Source of the DNA: Luteipulveratus flavus
GTDB taxonomy: Bacteria; Actinomycetota; Actinomycetes; Actinomycetales; Dermatophilaceae
NCBI RefSeq assembly: GCF_029080175.1
Contig: NZ_JARFJC010000018.1
Reading direction: 5' to 3' (one strand)
Length of the DNA: 64,000 nt
Positions 1-7,496 of this stretch are shown one piece after another. The position numbers and the translations under genes were made by a program. How positions within the stretch are numbered: the first letter of the stretch is position 1; each line of letters begins with the position of its first letter. The notes beneath the pieces were generated by a model. That model was not told the DNA's origin and made no database searches. It was given only the letters and a program-made list of their open reading frames with translations.

Positions 1-178
1 TCCGCTGGCGCTCCGGCCCGGCTCAACCAGCGGGTGGCGGCACCCGCCGGTCGAGTCGGGCGAACGAAGTGAGGCCCGTATCGAGACCAGGTGACCGCGG
101 GCGCTGAGTCTCCCTGCGACTCAACAGGTTTCGACTCGGCCCTGCGCTAACGCTCCGGCCCGGCTCAACCAGCGGGGT
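1..178. repeat. REP-like intergenic repeat with two CGGCTCAACCAGCGG copies
   Basis: Non-coding stretch downstream of the GH31 gene. A roughly 25-nt unit (GCTCCGGCCCGGCTCAACCA followed by GCGGG) occurs at 10-34 and again at 152-177, and GTTTCGACTCGG lies between them at about 127. The same sequence family recurs at 2521-2817. Elements pairing a TTTCGAC half with a CTCAACCA half are widespread between genes in Micrococcales. I see no open frame here with convincing coding character. Confidence 0.7.
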
Positions 179-216
179 GGCGGCGAGGCCCGTATCGACC
201 AGCGAGAGATGCGGGC

Positions 217-2487
217 TCAGCCGGTGGAGGTCAGGCCGGCGCGCTGGACGGCGGACCGCAGGCCGGGGAGCGCCGGGTCGTCGGCCTGGACGAACGCGGC
301 CGGCGTCCCGACCGGCGCGGGGACCATCAGCGCCCGGTCGCCGTCGTACGTCTTCCCGGTGAGCAGGTGCACCCAGCGGCCCGGCGGCAGCACGACGCGT
401 ACCGAGGTCGCCCCGCCTTTCAGCACCGGCGCCACCAGCAGCGAGCCGCCGAGGAAGAACTGGTCGTCGCTGCGCGCGGCGAGCGTGCCGGGGTACACCA
501 GCCAGGAGTGCCGGATCGCCGGGACGCCGGTGATGGTCGCCTCCTGGACGACGCCCGCCCGGTACGGCGCGAGCGCGGCATACAACCGGGTCATCCGGGC
601 GAACGCCGCGCGCTGGTCCTGGTCGTACACCTGCTTGTTGTCGGCGGGTCGGTTCGTCTCGTGCGTGCGCATCATCGTCCCGAACGCGGCGTACTCGGCC
701 CACCGAGCGTTGAGGTCAGACGGGCGGGTGTAGTCGCGGACCTTGGCGTTCACCGAGGTGTAGCCGCCGATGTCGGAGTGGACCAGCGGCCACCCGGAGA
801 CGCCCGCCGCGAGCGTGCCGTGCAGCGCGGACGCCAGCCCGTCCTGCGCGGAGTAGTCGACGAGCTGGTCGCCGGTCCAGAACATCGGCGTGTGCCCGCT
901 CATCCCGAGTGAGCCGGACCGGAACCACGTCACGCACTGCGGCTTGCCCGCGCGCCGGCACGCGTCCTGCACGGTCTGGGCCCACAGCAGCGGCCAGCGG
1001 TTGTGCTCGGTCGCGGCGTCACCGGCGGCGAGGCGGGCGTCGTACGGCAGCCCCTCGCCGAAGTCGGCCATGAACCCGTCCACGCCCCGGGTCAGCACCT
1101 GGGTCGCGATGACGTCCGCGTACCAGGCGCGCGCAGCCGGGTTGGTGAGGTCGACGAGCGCCGCGTCGAACCCGCCCTGGTCCAGCTGGTACGGCTGACC
1201 ACCGGCGTTCTTCACCAGGTACCCGCGCTGCCGGGCTTCCTCCCACAGGTTGCGAATCCCGTTGTCGCCCTTGGGTTTCGCGTCGACGAGCCACGGGTTG
1301 ACGTACGTCGTCGTGCGGATGCCCTGAGCGGCGAGGTCGCTCACCAGCCGGTCCCAGTCGGGGTAGCGCTTGCGGTCCGGCTGCCAGGTCCACCACAGCC
1401 GGTCGCCGAACGACGTGCGCCGCTGCCCGGTCCAGTCCTGCAGCCAGACGGCGGAGATCTTCGCGCCCGACCGGCGCAGCGCGTCGACCTCGCGACGGAC
1501 GGCGGCGGTGCCACCCTGCAGACCGACGACCGCGCCGCCGTTCACCCAGGAAGCAAGCGGCGGACGCATCTCCCCGGCCGCCTGCTGCCCCACCAGGTCC
1601 AGCGGATCGGCGCCGGCGGACACCTGCGCCCGGACCCGGTTGCTCCAGACGTTCAGCCCGATCTCGTCGCGGGTGCGCAGGTCCGCCACCGCGAACGCGT
1701 GCGACTCCGGCGTGCTCGGGTCGAGGCGCAGCCCGCGCAGGTCGTCGGTCACGAAGGTGGACGTCGCCGCGTACGTCGTCTGGTCGGTGCCGGCGGCGCC
1801 GTGGTTGGTGAGGTTCGCGAGCGCGCTGAGCGGCTGGACGCCCCGGCCGACGCCCTGCTCACGCACGACGACCGGCAGCAGGCGGCCGTCCAGGTCGAAA
1901 CCGGAGAACTGCTCGCCGAAGCCATGGACCGCCGCGCCGCCGGACCGACCGCTGACGAGCCCTACCGCGTCCACGCCGCCGTCGGTGACGCGCACGTCCA
2001 GGACCGCTCCCCCGGCCCGTTCGCTCACGGTCATCTCGTACGCCGCCTCGCGGCCGTTCCCGGACAACCGGCCGCGCAGCCGTACGGCGCTCCCGCCCGT
2101 CTCGACAGACTGCACCGACTGGTTGCCGACGCGCCCGTCGATGGCGACGTCCGGCCAGAAGTAGCCGCGGTGGTCCTCCCACGACACCGACCCGCGCGCG
2201 CCGGTGACGAATGCCCGTCCCGGCGCCGACTGCCAGACCGCCCGGCCGGGGGCGTCGACGCGGACGCCCCGCGCGTCGACCACCACGGTGAGGACGCCGA
2301 CCGGGTAGCTGCCCTGCGCCGCCTTCTGCACCTCGAGGCGCCCGGGCCGCACCACGTCGAGCTGGTCCTCCGGCAGCCGCGCCCACAGGACCGCGACCGC
2401 CGCCACGGCGACGACGAGGACGGTCGGCACGGTCAGCAGGACGGCGCGCCGCAGTCGCCGCCTCGGGCGGTCAGGAGTGTCGGTCAC
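217..2487 (-). CDS. Membrane-anchored GH31 glycosidase, sulfoquinovosidase/YihQ-like
   Basis: 756 aa with a GTG start. Residues about 14-36 form an uncleaved N-terminal membrane anchor after an arginine-rich cytoplasmic tip, so the enzyme should face outward. The GH31 barrel is clear: the nucleophile region reads MADFGEGLPYDA (Asp475), the acid/base region WTGDQLVDYS (Asp540), and HSDIGGYT follows at about 570. The blocks LQDWTGQRRTSFG and RLWWTW and the MADFGE-LP wording resemble the YihQ sulfoquinovosidase branch more than ordinary alpha-glucosidases. GH31 membership is secure; sulfoquinovoside specificity is inference. No sulfoglycolysis gene lies nearby, so another alpha-glycoside substrate is possible. 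It is monocistronic and flanked on both sides by REP-like repeats. Confidence 0.93.
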   Translation of the reverse strand: MTDTPDRPRRRLRRAVLLTVPTVLVVAVAAVAVLWARLPEDQLDVVRPGRLEVQKAAQGSYPVGVLTVVVDARGVRVDAPGRAVWQSAPGRAFVTGARGSVSWEDHRGYFWPDVAIDGRVGNQSVQSVETGGSAVRLRGRLSGNGREAAYEMTVSERAGGAVLDVRVTDGGVDAVGLVSGRSGGAAVHGFGEQFSGFDLDGRLLPVVVREQGVGRGVQPLSALANLTNHGAAGTDQTTYAATSTFVTDDLRGLRLDPSTPESHAFAVADLRTRDEIGLNVWSNRVRAQVSAGADPLDLVGQQAAGEMRPPLASWVNGGAVVGLQGGTAAVRREVDALRRSGAKISAVWLQDWTGQRRTSFGDRLWWTWQPDRKRYPDWDRLVSDLAAQGIRTTTYVNPWLVDAKPKGDNGIRNLWEEARQRGYLVKNAGGQPYQLDQGGFDAALVDLTNPAARAWYADVIATQVLTRGVDGFMADFGEGLPYDARLAAGDAATEHNRWPLLWAQTVQDACRRAGKPQCVTWFRSGSLGMSGHTPMFWTGDQLVDYSAQDGLASALHGTLAAGVSGWPLVHSDIGGYTSVNAKVRDYTRPSDLNARWAEYAAFGTMMRTHETNRPADNKQVYDQDQRAAFARMTRLYAALAPYRAGVVQEATITGVPAIRHSWLVYPGTLAARSDDQFFLGGSLLVAPVLKGGATSVRVVLPPGRWVHLLTGKTYDGDRALMVPAPVGTPAAFVQADDPALPGLRSAVQRAGLTSTG

Positions 2488-2520
2488 GGAGGGACACAGT
2501 ACGGATCACCGCCGGTCGAG

Positions 2521-2817
2521 GAGCCCCGAACAGCCACCCCACCGCTGGTTGAGCCGGGTGAGCGCCCCAGCGCGAGCCCGCCTCACCGCCGGTTGAGCCG
2601 GGCGAGCGCCCCAGCGCGAGCCCGAGTCGAAACCACCGCAGCCGCGCCCGCTCGAGTCTCCCTGCGTCTCACCGGGTTTCGACACGTCCCTCCGCTAGCG
2701 CTCCGGGCCGGCTCAACCAGCGGGGAGGCGATCCGGGCCGGCTCAACCAGCGGAAGGGCGATCCGGGCCAGCTCGACCAGCGGGGAGGCGCTCCGCCGGA
2801 TCAACGAGGGGTGAGGC
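2521..2817. repeat. REP-like element ending in a 30-bp tandem array
   Basis: The left part (about 2542-2640) carries the family in inverted orientation (CCGCTGGTTGAGCCGGG, then CGCCGGTTGAGCCGGG). The right part carries TTTCGACACG followed by four head-to-tail units of about 30 bp at 2700-2729, 2730-2759, 2760-2789 and a decayed 2790-2817. Each unit is based on TCCGGGCCGGCTCAACCAGC. The stop codon of the neighbouring minus-strand gene (2801-2803) lies inside the fourth unit, so the repeat has grown into the end of that gene. Confidence 0.8.
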
Positions 2818-3340
2818 GTTCGCGGAGGCCGGCGGCAAGTCCGAGAATCGTCAGCAGGTCGACCAGCTCCCCGAGGGTGCGGGCCAGCAGCACGCGGCGG
2901 ACCGGGGCCATCCGCAGGCGCAGCAGCACCCGGGTCCGCGGGTCCGGCCCGTCGACCGGGCGCAGCGTGATCGACCACGTGATCTGGGTGCGGCTGCGTC
3001 GCGAGACGTACACCAGGTGTCGGGGCGTGAGCAGGCCGGCGACGGTGAGCGTCTCGTCGCGTCCGCCGTAGTCGGGAATCACGTCCCCGACCTCCAGCGA
3101 CTGCCACCGCGGGTCGAGCACCCGCGCCGCGCGACGACCACGCGGGATCAGCAGCTCCACGCCCGTCGGGAGGTACCAGCCGGCCCGCCGCTTGCCCAGC
3201 TGCACCAGCCATGGCCAGACCGCCGTCGGCGCACCGGGCACCGTGAACGCCCGGTCCATGACGACGTCCGGCGCCGCGACGATCTCGTCTCCGGCCCGCG
3301 CCTCCTCCCTCTCCTGCGGCGTCGCGCCGACCGCTTTCAC
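2801..3340 (-). CDS. SRPBCC-fold protein of unknown function
   Basis: 179 aa. The stretch DRAFTVPGAPTAVWPWLVQL is the typical first strand and helix of the SRPBCC (START/polyketide-cyclase-like) fold, in which a hydrophobic pocket binds a ligand. It is followed by the beta-rich part (GWYLPTGVELL, VGDVIPDYGG, LVYVSRR). The last 45 residues are helical and basic. There is no signal peptide, so it is probably cytosolic. The ligand is unknown. The last codons lie in a REP-like repeat unit, so the natural C-terminus may have been altered by repeat expansion. The following minus-strand gene ends 17 nt upstream of this start, so co-transcription is possible. Confidence 0.75.
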   Translation of the reverse strand: MKAVGATPQEREEARAGDEIVAAPDVVMDRAFTVPGAPTAVWPWLVQLGKRRAGWYLPTGVELLIPRGRRAARVLDPRWQSLEVGDVIPDYGGRDETLTVAGLLTPRHLVYVSRRSRTQITWSITLRPVDGPDPRTRVLLRLRMAPVRRVLLARTLGELVDLLTILGLAAGLRERLTPR

Positions 3341-3356
3341 TGCTCGGCCGCCGCCG

Positions 3357-4322
3357 TCAGCGCGTGGGCAGACGAGCGATCGAGTACGTCGCAGTGTCCG
3401 GGCTCGGGACGCCGAACCGCGCGTTCACCGCCCAGAGCGACCCGACGGCGTACGTCGCGGTCGAGGGGACGTCCAGCGTGGGCGCCGTGACGGCACTGAC
3501 CCAGGTCGCCCGCCAGCCGTCGGCGCCGCAGGCGAGCCGCACCACGGCGACCTGGTTCGGCCCGGAGCCGCGGACGTTCCACAGCGTCGCGCCGCGTCGT
3601 TCGAGGCCGTCCCCGGAGACGATGCCAGGACCACCGGACACCGGGATCCGCCGGGCGACACCGGTCGTCGGATCGACATCCCATAGCCCGCCGACCCGGG
3701 AGTTGTTGAGCACGAGCGAGCCGCCCGGCAGGTCGCGAATGCCGTTGGCGTTGATGTTCACCCCGTCGCCCGCCGGCCAGGCGCCGCCCAGCGGGACGAA
3801 CGTCGCCGCAGCCCCGAGCGGACGTCCTCCGCGGCCGAGCGGGACGACCGTGAGCCGGTCCACCTGCGAGTCGGTGACGTACACCGCGCGCCGCGTGACC
3901 ACCAGGTCGTTGAGGAACACCGCGCCCGGGATCACCGTGTCGGACACGACGGTGCCGGTGCGGTCGTCGACCGCCCAGACGTGGCCGACCGTCCCGAGGT
4001 TGCCGACGGCCCAGACCAGGCCGGTGCGCGGGTCGTGGAACAGACCACGGATCGAGCGGCCGGTCGCGCCGGGCAGGAGCGTGCGTACGGATCCCGTGCG
4101 CAGGCTGCCGGTGACGATCCGGCCGTCGGAGAGTGAGCCGACGTAGAAGGTGGCGCCCGGACCGGAGGTGATGCCCTCGGGACGGATGCCGTTCGGCAGG
4201 GCGATGGTGGCGGGGAGGCGACTCGCCTGAGCGGTCGTCGATGACGCACCTGCGAGGAGGGCGCCGGTCGCCGCAGAGGTCAGCAGGGTTCTTCGGGTGA
4301 GGGACGGCAGCTGGGGACTCAT
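3357..4322 (-). CDS. Tat-exported SMP-30/NHL-like beta-propeller protein
   Basis: About 321 aa from the ATG at 4322. An upstream in-frame start at 4364 only adds residues that look untranslated. The N-terminus SLTRRTLLTSAATGALLAG has a twin-arginine pair, a hydrophobic core and an Ala-rich cleavage site, so Tat export is likely. The body is a run of beta-propeller-like repeats resembling SMP-30/gluconolactonase and NHL proteins (for example GNLGTVGHVWAVDDRTG, VFLNDLVVTRRAVYVTDS, VSGDGLERRGATLWNV). Such proteins are hydrolases or binding scaffolds. No catalytic metal ligands can be assigned with confidence, so the function remains open. Confidence 0.8.
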   Translation of the reverse strand: MSPQLPSLTRRTLLTSAATGALLAGASSTTAQASRLPATIALPNGIRPEGITSGPGATFYVGSLSDGRIVTGSLRTGSVRTLLPGATGRSIRGLFHDPRTGLVWAVGNLGTVGHVWAVDDRTGTVVSDTVIPGAVFLNDLVVTRRAVYVTDSQVDRLTVVPLGRGGRPLGAAATFVPLGGAWPAGDGVNINANGIRDLPGGSLVLNNSRVGGLWDVDPTTGVARRIPVSGGPGIVSGDGLERRGATLWNVRGSGPNQVAVVRLACGADGWRATWVSAVTAPTLDVPSTATYAVGSLWAVNARFGVPSPDTATYSIARLPTR

Positions 4323-4383
4323 GGTCCAGTCTGCGCACGCGGTCCGCCCGGTGTCGACCGTCACCGGTGGACTCGGAGCGGGC

Positions 4384-4740
4384 TCAGGTGATGCCGGCGA
4401 CCCGGTCCAGCTCCTGCAGCAGGTCGTGCGCCGCGACCTCGACCTTCTTGTGCCGCCACTCGCTGGCCCGGTAGACGCAGGCGATCAGCCCGGTGCGGTG
4501 GATGCGCCGGAAGTCGCCGACGACGAACGCGTACCGCGCCTTCGTCTCGTCGCTCGCCCCCACGGTCAGGCCGAGGTGCCAGCGGGCGTACTCGTCCCAC
4601 GAGTGATTCTTCAGGTAGGTGTTCTGCGCCTCGGCGTTCGGCTGCGAGTCGCCCCAGTCGCTGTCCAGGACGTACTGCTTCTTCCGGATCTGCTCGCGGA
4701 TCCAGGCCGCGGCGTCCTTGTTGAGCTCGTACTCAGCCAT
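4384..4740 (-). CDS. Conserved actinobacterial hypothetical protein
   Basis: 118 aa from the ATG at 4740. The frame stays open far upstream, but codon character is lost there. The sequence contains YVLDSDWGDSQPNAEAQN, HSWDEYARWHLGLT, ARYAFVVGDFRRIHRTGL and EWRHKKVEVAAHDLLQ. I recognise this pattern as a small, strongly conserved protein found across Actinobacteria, with no function that I know. It is soluble, mixed charge and has no membrane segment. Confidence 0.85.
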   Translation of the reverse strand: MAEYELNKDAAAWIREQIRKKQYVLDSDWGDSQPNAEAQNTYLKNHSWDEYARWHLGLTVGASDETKARYAFVVGDFRRIHRTGLIACVYRASEWRHKKVEVAAHDLLQELDRVAGIT

Positions 4741-4754
4741 ACGCCATCTTGGCG

Positions 4755-4910
4755 CTACGGCGCGCTGGTGCGCACGGCGTCGCGATGCATCCACCAGAAG
4801 CCGCGCGGCACGTCCTCCCTCATCCGCGCGAAGCCGCCCACGCGGCCGCGGTCGACGAACTCCTCCACCACGGCTTCCCTGTCGGTGCCGGGACCTAGGT
4901 TCGCTCCCAT
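4755..4910 (-). CDS. Possible small protein, 51 aa
   Basis: A short frame starts with an ATG whose complement overlaps the ATG of the divergent EVE-domain gene (CCATGG at 4907-4912) and ends with TAG at 4755. The product begins MGANLGPGTDREAVVEEF, continues VDRGRVGGFARMREDVPRGF and ends WWMHRDAVRTSAP. Third positions are mostly G or C and the composition is protein-like. It lies 14 nt upstream of the 4384-4740 gene on the same strand. I recognise no family, and its own ribosome binding site would lie inside the EVE gene (AGGG, about 5 nt before the ATG). Confidence 0.35.
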   Translation of the reverse strand: MGANLGPGTDREAVVEEFVDRGRVGGFARMREDVPRGFWWMHRDAVRTSAP

Positions 4911-5307
4911 GGAGACCCTGCGCTACTGGGTCGTGGTCGTCTCGCGCGAGCACGCGCTGGGTGGGGTCCGCGGCGGGTTCGTGATGGCCAACCACGGCAA
5001 GCGCGCATCGGTCGCGCGGATGTCGCCCGGCGACCGGGTGATCATCTACTCGCCGAGGACGACCTATCCGGACGGGGAGCCGTTGCGCGCCGTCACCGTG
5101 GTGGGTGAGGTGACCGGCGAGCAGCCGGAGCCCAGTGACATGGCCCCGGACGCCTTCAAACGCGCGGCGCGGCTGCGAGAGGTGACCCCCGTGCCGCTGG
5201 CCGAGATCCGCGACCACCTGCCGCTGGGCCGACTCCGGTTCGGCTTCTTCGAGCTCGATCAGGAGGACGCCGAGGCGGTCTGGTCACTCGCGTCCCCTGA
5301 CGGCTGA
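4909..5307 (+). CDS. EVE-domain (PUA-like) protein
   Basis: 132 aa. The N-terminus RYWVVVVSREHALGG, then GGFVMANHGKRASVARMSPGDRVIIYSP and the C-terminal GRLRFGFFELDQEDAEAVW, are the signature of the EVE domain (UPF0310). These are PUA-like folds that recognise modified bases in RNA or DNA. The conserved GDRVIIYSP turn is intact. The protein is a stand-alone domain of normal length. The start is the ATG overlapping the divergent small frame; no good Shine-Dalgarno sequence precedes it, so a leaderless transcript is plausible. Confidence 0.85.
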   Translation: METLRYWVVVVSREHALGGVRGGFVMANHGKRASVARMSPGDRVIIYSPRTTYPDGEPLRAVTVVGEVTGEQPEPSDMAPDAFKRAARLREVTPVPLAEIRDHLPLGRLRFGFFELDQEDAEAVWSLASPDG

Positions 5308-5410
5308 CGCAGGGACGGTCGCCGCCCGTGTCGTGTCGCGTCCGTGCAAGACAGCGACATGCGCGCGGTCCTAGATTCGGGCTACACCGCAACGGCACGG
5401 AGGAGCAGTC

Positions 5411-5839
5411 ATGAAGGGTCACGTCGCCAGGAGCACCGTCCAGATCGATGCGTCGCCGGAGCGGGTCTGGCAGGCGCTGACCGACCCGGACCTGGTGGAG
5501 ACGTACATGATGGGCGCCCGGGTCGAGAGCGACTGGCAGCCGGGCAGCCCGATCACCTGGACCGGGGAGTTCCAGGGCAAGAAGTACACCGACAAGGGCG
5601 AGATCCTCGCCGTCGAGCCGAACCGGCGGTTGGAGCTGACGCACTTCAGCCCGCTCAGCGGCCAGGAGGACGTCCCGGACAACTACCACACGCTCGTATA
5701 CACGCTGTCCGAGCAGGGCGGCGGCACGCAGCTGGACCTGGACCAGGACAACAACGCCAGCGCCGAGGCCGCCGCGGAGTCCCAGCAGAACTGGGACCAG
5801 ATGATGCGGGGGCTCAAGCAGGCCGCCGAGGGCAGCTGA
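5411..5839 (+). CDS. SRPBCC (AHSA1-like) domain protein
   Basis: 142 aa with GGAGGAG about 6 nt before the ATG. The sequence STVQIDASPERVWQALTDPDLVETYMMG is a textbook AHSA1/Aha1-C-like SRPBCC start. It is followed by WQPGSPITWTGEFQGKKYTDKGEI and a C-terminal helix (NWDQMMRGLKQAAEG). Members bind small hydrophobic ligands or act in stress and toxin-antitoxin-like ArsR pairs, but no ArsR regulator is adjacent here. It converges on another SRPBCC gene whose stop lies 3 nt downstream. Confidence 0.85.
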   Translation: MKGHVARSTVQIDASPERVWQALTDPDLVETYMMGARVESDWQPGSPITWTGEFQGKKYTDKGEILAVEPNRRLELTHFSPLSGQEDVPDNYHTLVYTLSEQGGGTQLDLDQDNNASAEAAAESQQNWDQMMRGLKQAAEGS

Positions 5840-5842
5840 CCC

Positions 5843-6289
5843 TCAGGCTCGGCCACCGTGCTGCGCGAGCACGGTCGTCATCTGCCGCACCGTCTTCTTC
5901 GCGAGGTACTGCAGCAGCAGCCGGGTCCCGAGGTCGCCGACCGCGCCGCCCTTGGTCAGGGTGATCGTCGCCCGGTAGGTGATCTCGGCGCGGTCACCGG
6001 CCGCGGGTCGCGCGGTCAGGTCGTCCTGCGTGGTCGACCCGTCGTTGCGCCCGTCGAGGACGACGCGCTCACCCTCCACCGTGGTCAGCGTGTACTCGAG
6101 CTCGGTCGTGCGCCCGAGCACCTTGCTGGTGTTGTGCCAGCGCGACCCCACCCGTACGGGCGGCTCGGTCAGCGGCTCGCACGCGACCGTGCCGGGGTCC
6201 CACTCGGTGGCGTTCGCGAAGTCGGCGAGGTACGCCAGGGCTCGCGGAGCCGGACAGTCGACCAGGAACGTGCGGCTCACCTGGGCCAT
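5843..6289 (-). CDS. SRPBCC family protein (polyketide-cyclase-like)
   Basis: 148 aa from the ATG at 6289. The sequence RTFLVDCPAPRALAYLADFANATEWDPG gives the first strand and the two helices that form the SRPBCC pocket mouth. The remaining strands include RVGSRWHNTSKVLG and RAEITYRATITLTKGG, and the long C-terminal helix is TRLLLQYLAKKTVRQMTTVLAQ. Related proteins are annotated as polyketide cyclase/dehydrase or lipid-transport-like; the ligand is unknown. Its start overlaps the end of the upstream DUF2330 gene by 13 nt, so the two are probably translationally coupled. Confidence 0.82.
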   Translation of the reverse strand: MAQVSRTFLVDCPAPRALAYLADFANATEWDPGTVACEPLTEPPVRVGSRWHNTSKVLGRTTELEYTLTTVEGERVVLDGRNDGSTTQDDLTARPAAGDRAEITYRATITLTKGGAVGDLGTRLLLQYLAKKTVRQMTTVLAQHGGRA

Positions 6290-7329
6290 GGGCCACCCTC
6301 TCGTCGCGTACGTCGAAGCAGGAACACTAACCCGACGAGCGCGGCCCCAAACCCGGCGAGGATCACCAGCTCGCCGACCCAGGTGCGGTCGACGTCGACG
6401 TAGCGGACCTCGTGGACCTCCGCGTCGGACGGCGCCTGCCGCAGGACGTAGTCGGCGTGGATCGAGCTCGGTTCGAGGGACTGCACCATCTTGGTGAGGT
6501 AGAGGTGCTGGCCTTCCGTCCCGCCGACGACCGACCCGTCGACCCGACCCGCGAACCGCACCCGGGTGGCGGTACTTGTCGGCGCCGTCGAGGGGTCCAG
6601 CTCCATCCGGTGCAGCGCCGCGACGTACAGCACGACGGACTGCCGGCTGCGGGCGCTGCGGGACAGCCGGATCGGGTAGACGGGCTCCTCGGTGGCGAAC
6701 GTCAGCCGGAGCGGTGACAGCTCCCCGCGGAGCGCGGCGCCCCGGGGCGTGAGTCGTACGGCGTAGAGGCGCCAGCCGCGGTCGAGGTAGGACTGCATGG
6801 TCGGCGCCAGATCGGTGCGCGCCGGGTAGCCGTGGGTGGTCAGCCATCGCGTCACCGCGCCGCCGTCGGTACCGCCGATCGTCGTCACCTCGAACGGACC
6901 GACCGTCGTCCGCCCCTCGACGACCACGGCCGGCGAACCGCCCGCCGCTCCACCCGGAGCGCCCGCACCGTCGGAGCCACCCGACCAGTCAGGCCAGTAG
7001 TCGTACCGCTTCTCCACCCGAGGACGGGTCGCCGCCGCCAGGCGGTCGAACAGGCCCTCCTCGCCGAGGGTGACGCCGGCCCCGGCGGGAGCGGGCATGA
7101 TCCACGCCGCCGAGCTCGTCTCGCCGCGCACCACCATGGACAGGGTGAGGGTCTCGGTGCTGCCGTACCAGCGGACCAGCCCGATCTCACCGGCGGAGCG
7201 CGCTGTCGCGTCGGACGGGATCATCGCCCCGCACGCACACGCGTACGACGCCGCCGGTCCGACCACCTGCGCCCCCAGACTCAGGGCCAGCGCCATCAGC
7301 AGGACCACGACCCGTCGCAGCGTCACCAT
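6277..7329 (-). CDS. DUF2330 membrane-anchored protein
   Basis: 350 aa from the ATG at 7329, chosen because GAGGAGGAG sits 7-8 nt upstream; starts at 7350 and 7386 lack this. It has a signal peptide (TLRRVVVLLMALALSLGAQV) and a mature start with ACACGAMIPSD, the cysteine-containing opening typical of DUF2330. The centre is WIMPAPAGAGVTLGEEGLFDRL. The C-terminal membrane helix (VILAGFGAALVGLVFLLRR) ends in a basic tail, so most of the protein is extracytoplasmic. The family has no established biochemical role. It is co-transcribed with the SRPBCC gene that follows. Confidence 0.88.
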   Translation of the reverse strand: MVTLRRVVVLLMALALSLGAQVVGPAASYACACGAMIPSDATARSAGEIGLVRWYGSTETLTLSMVVRGETSSAAWIMPAPAGAGVTLGEEGLFDRLAAATRPRVEKRYDYWPDWSGGSDGAGAPGGAAGGSPAVVVEGRTTVGPFEVTTIGGTDGGAVTRWLTTHGYPARTDLAPTMQSYLDRGWRLYAVRLTPRGAALRGELSPLRLTFATEEPVYPIRLSRSARSRQSVVLYVAALHRMELDPSTAPTSTATRVRFAGRVDGSVVGGTEGQHLYLTKMVQSLEPSSIHADYVLRQAPSDAEVHEVRYVDVDRTWVGELVILAGFGAALVGLVFLLRRTRREGGPWPR

Positions 7330-7454
7330 GTCCGCACTCCTCCTCGTCATGCCGACGCTCGCCGGCTCACGCCGCCTGGGACGCACCGCGCGGCCGCGGC
7401 GATCCGGTGGCGGTCCGGTGGCGGTCCGCCGGGCGCCCCCGACCCGGCAGGCGA

Positions 7455-7483
7455 CCGGCGGACCGAGGAGGGTGGTCCGCCGG
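7455..7483 (-). terminator. Hairpin downstream of the M23 gene
   Basis: CCGGCGGACC and GGTCCGCCGG form a perfect 10-bp stem with a 9-nt loop, beginning 13 nt beyond the stop codon of the M23 peptidase gene. Another GGTCCGCCGG lies on the other side (7423-7432) and could pair alternatively with the same central arm. There is no U-tract, as is usual in high-GC actinobacteria. Confidence 0.6.
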
Positions 7484-7496
7484 CCGTCGAGGCAGC

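Noticed and set aside
2700..2817. CRISPR-like array
   Set aside because: The 30-bp units are head to tail without unique spacers, and no cas gene is present.
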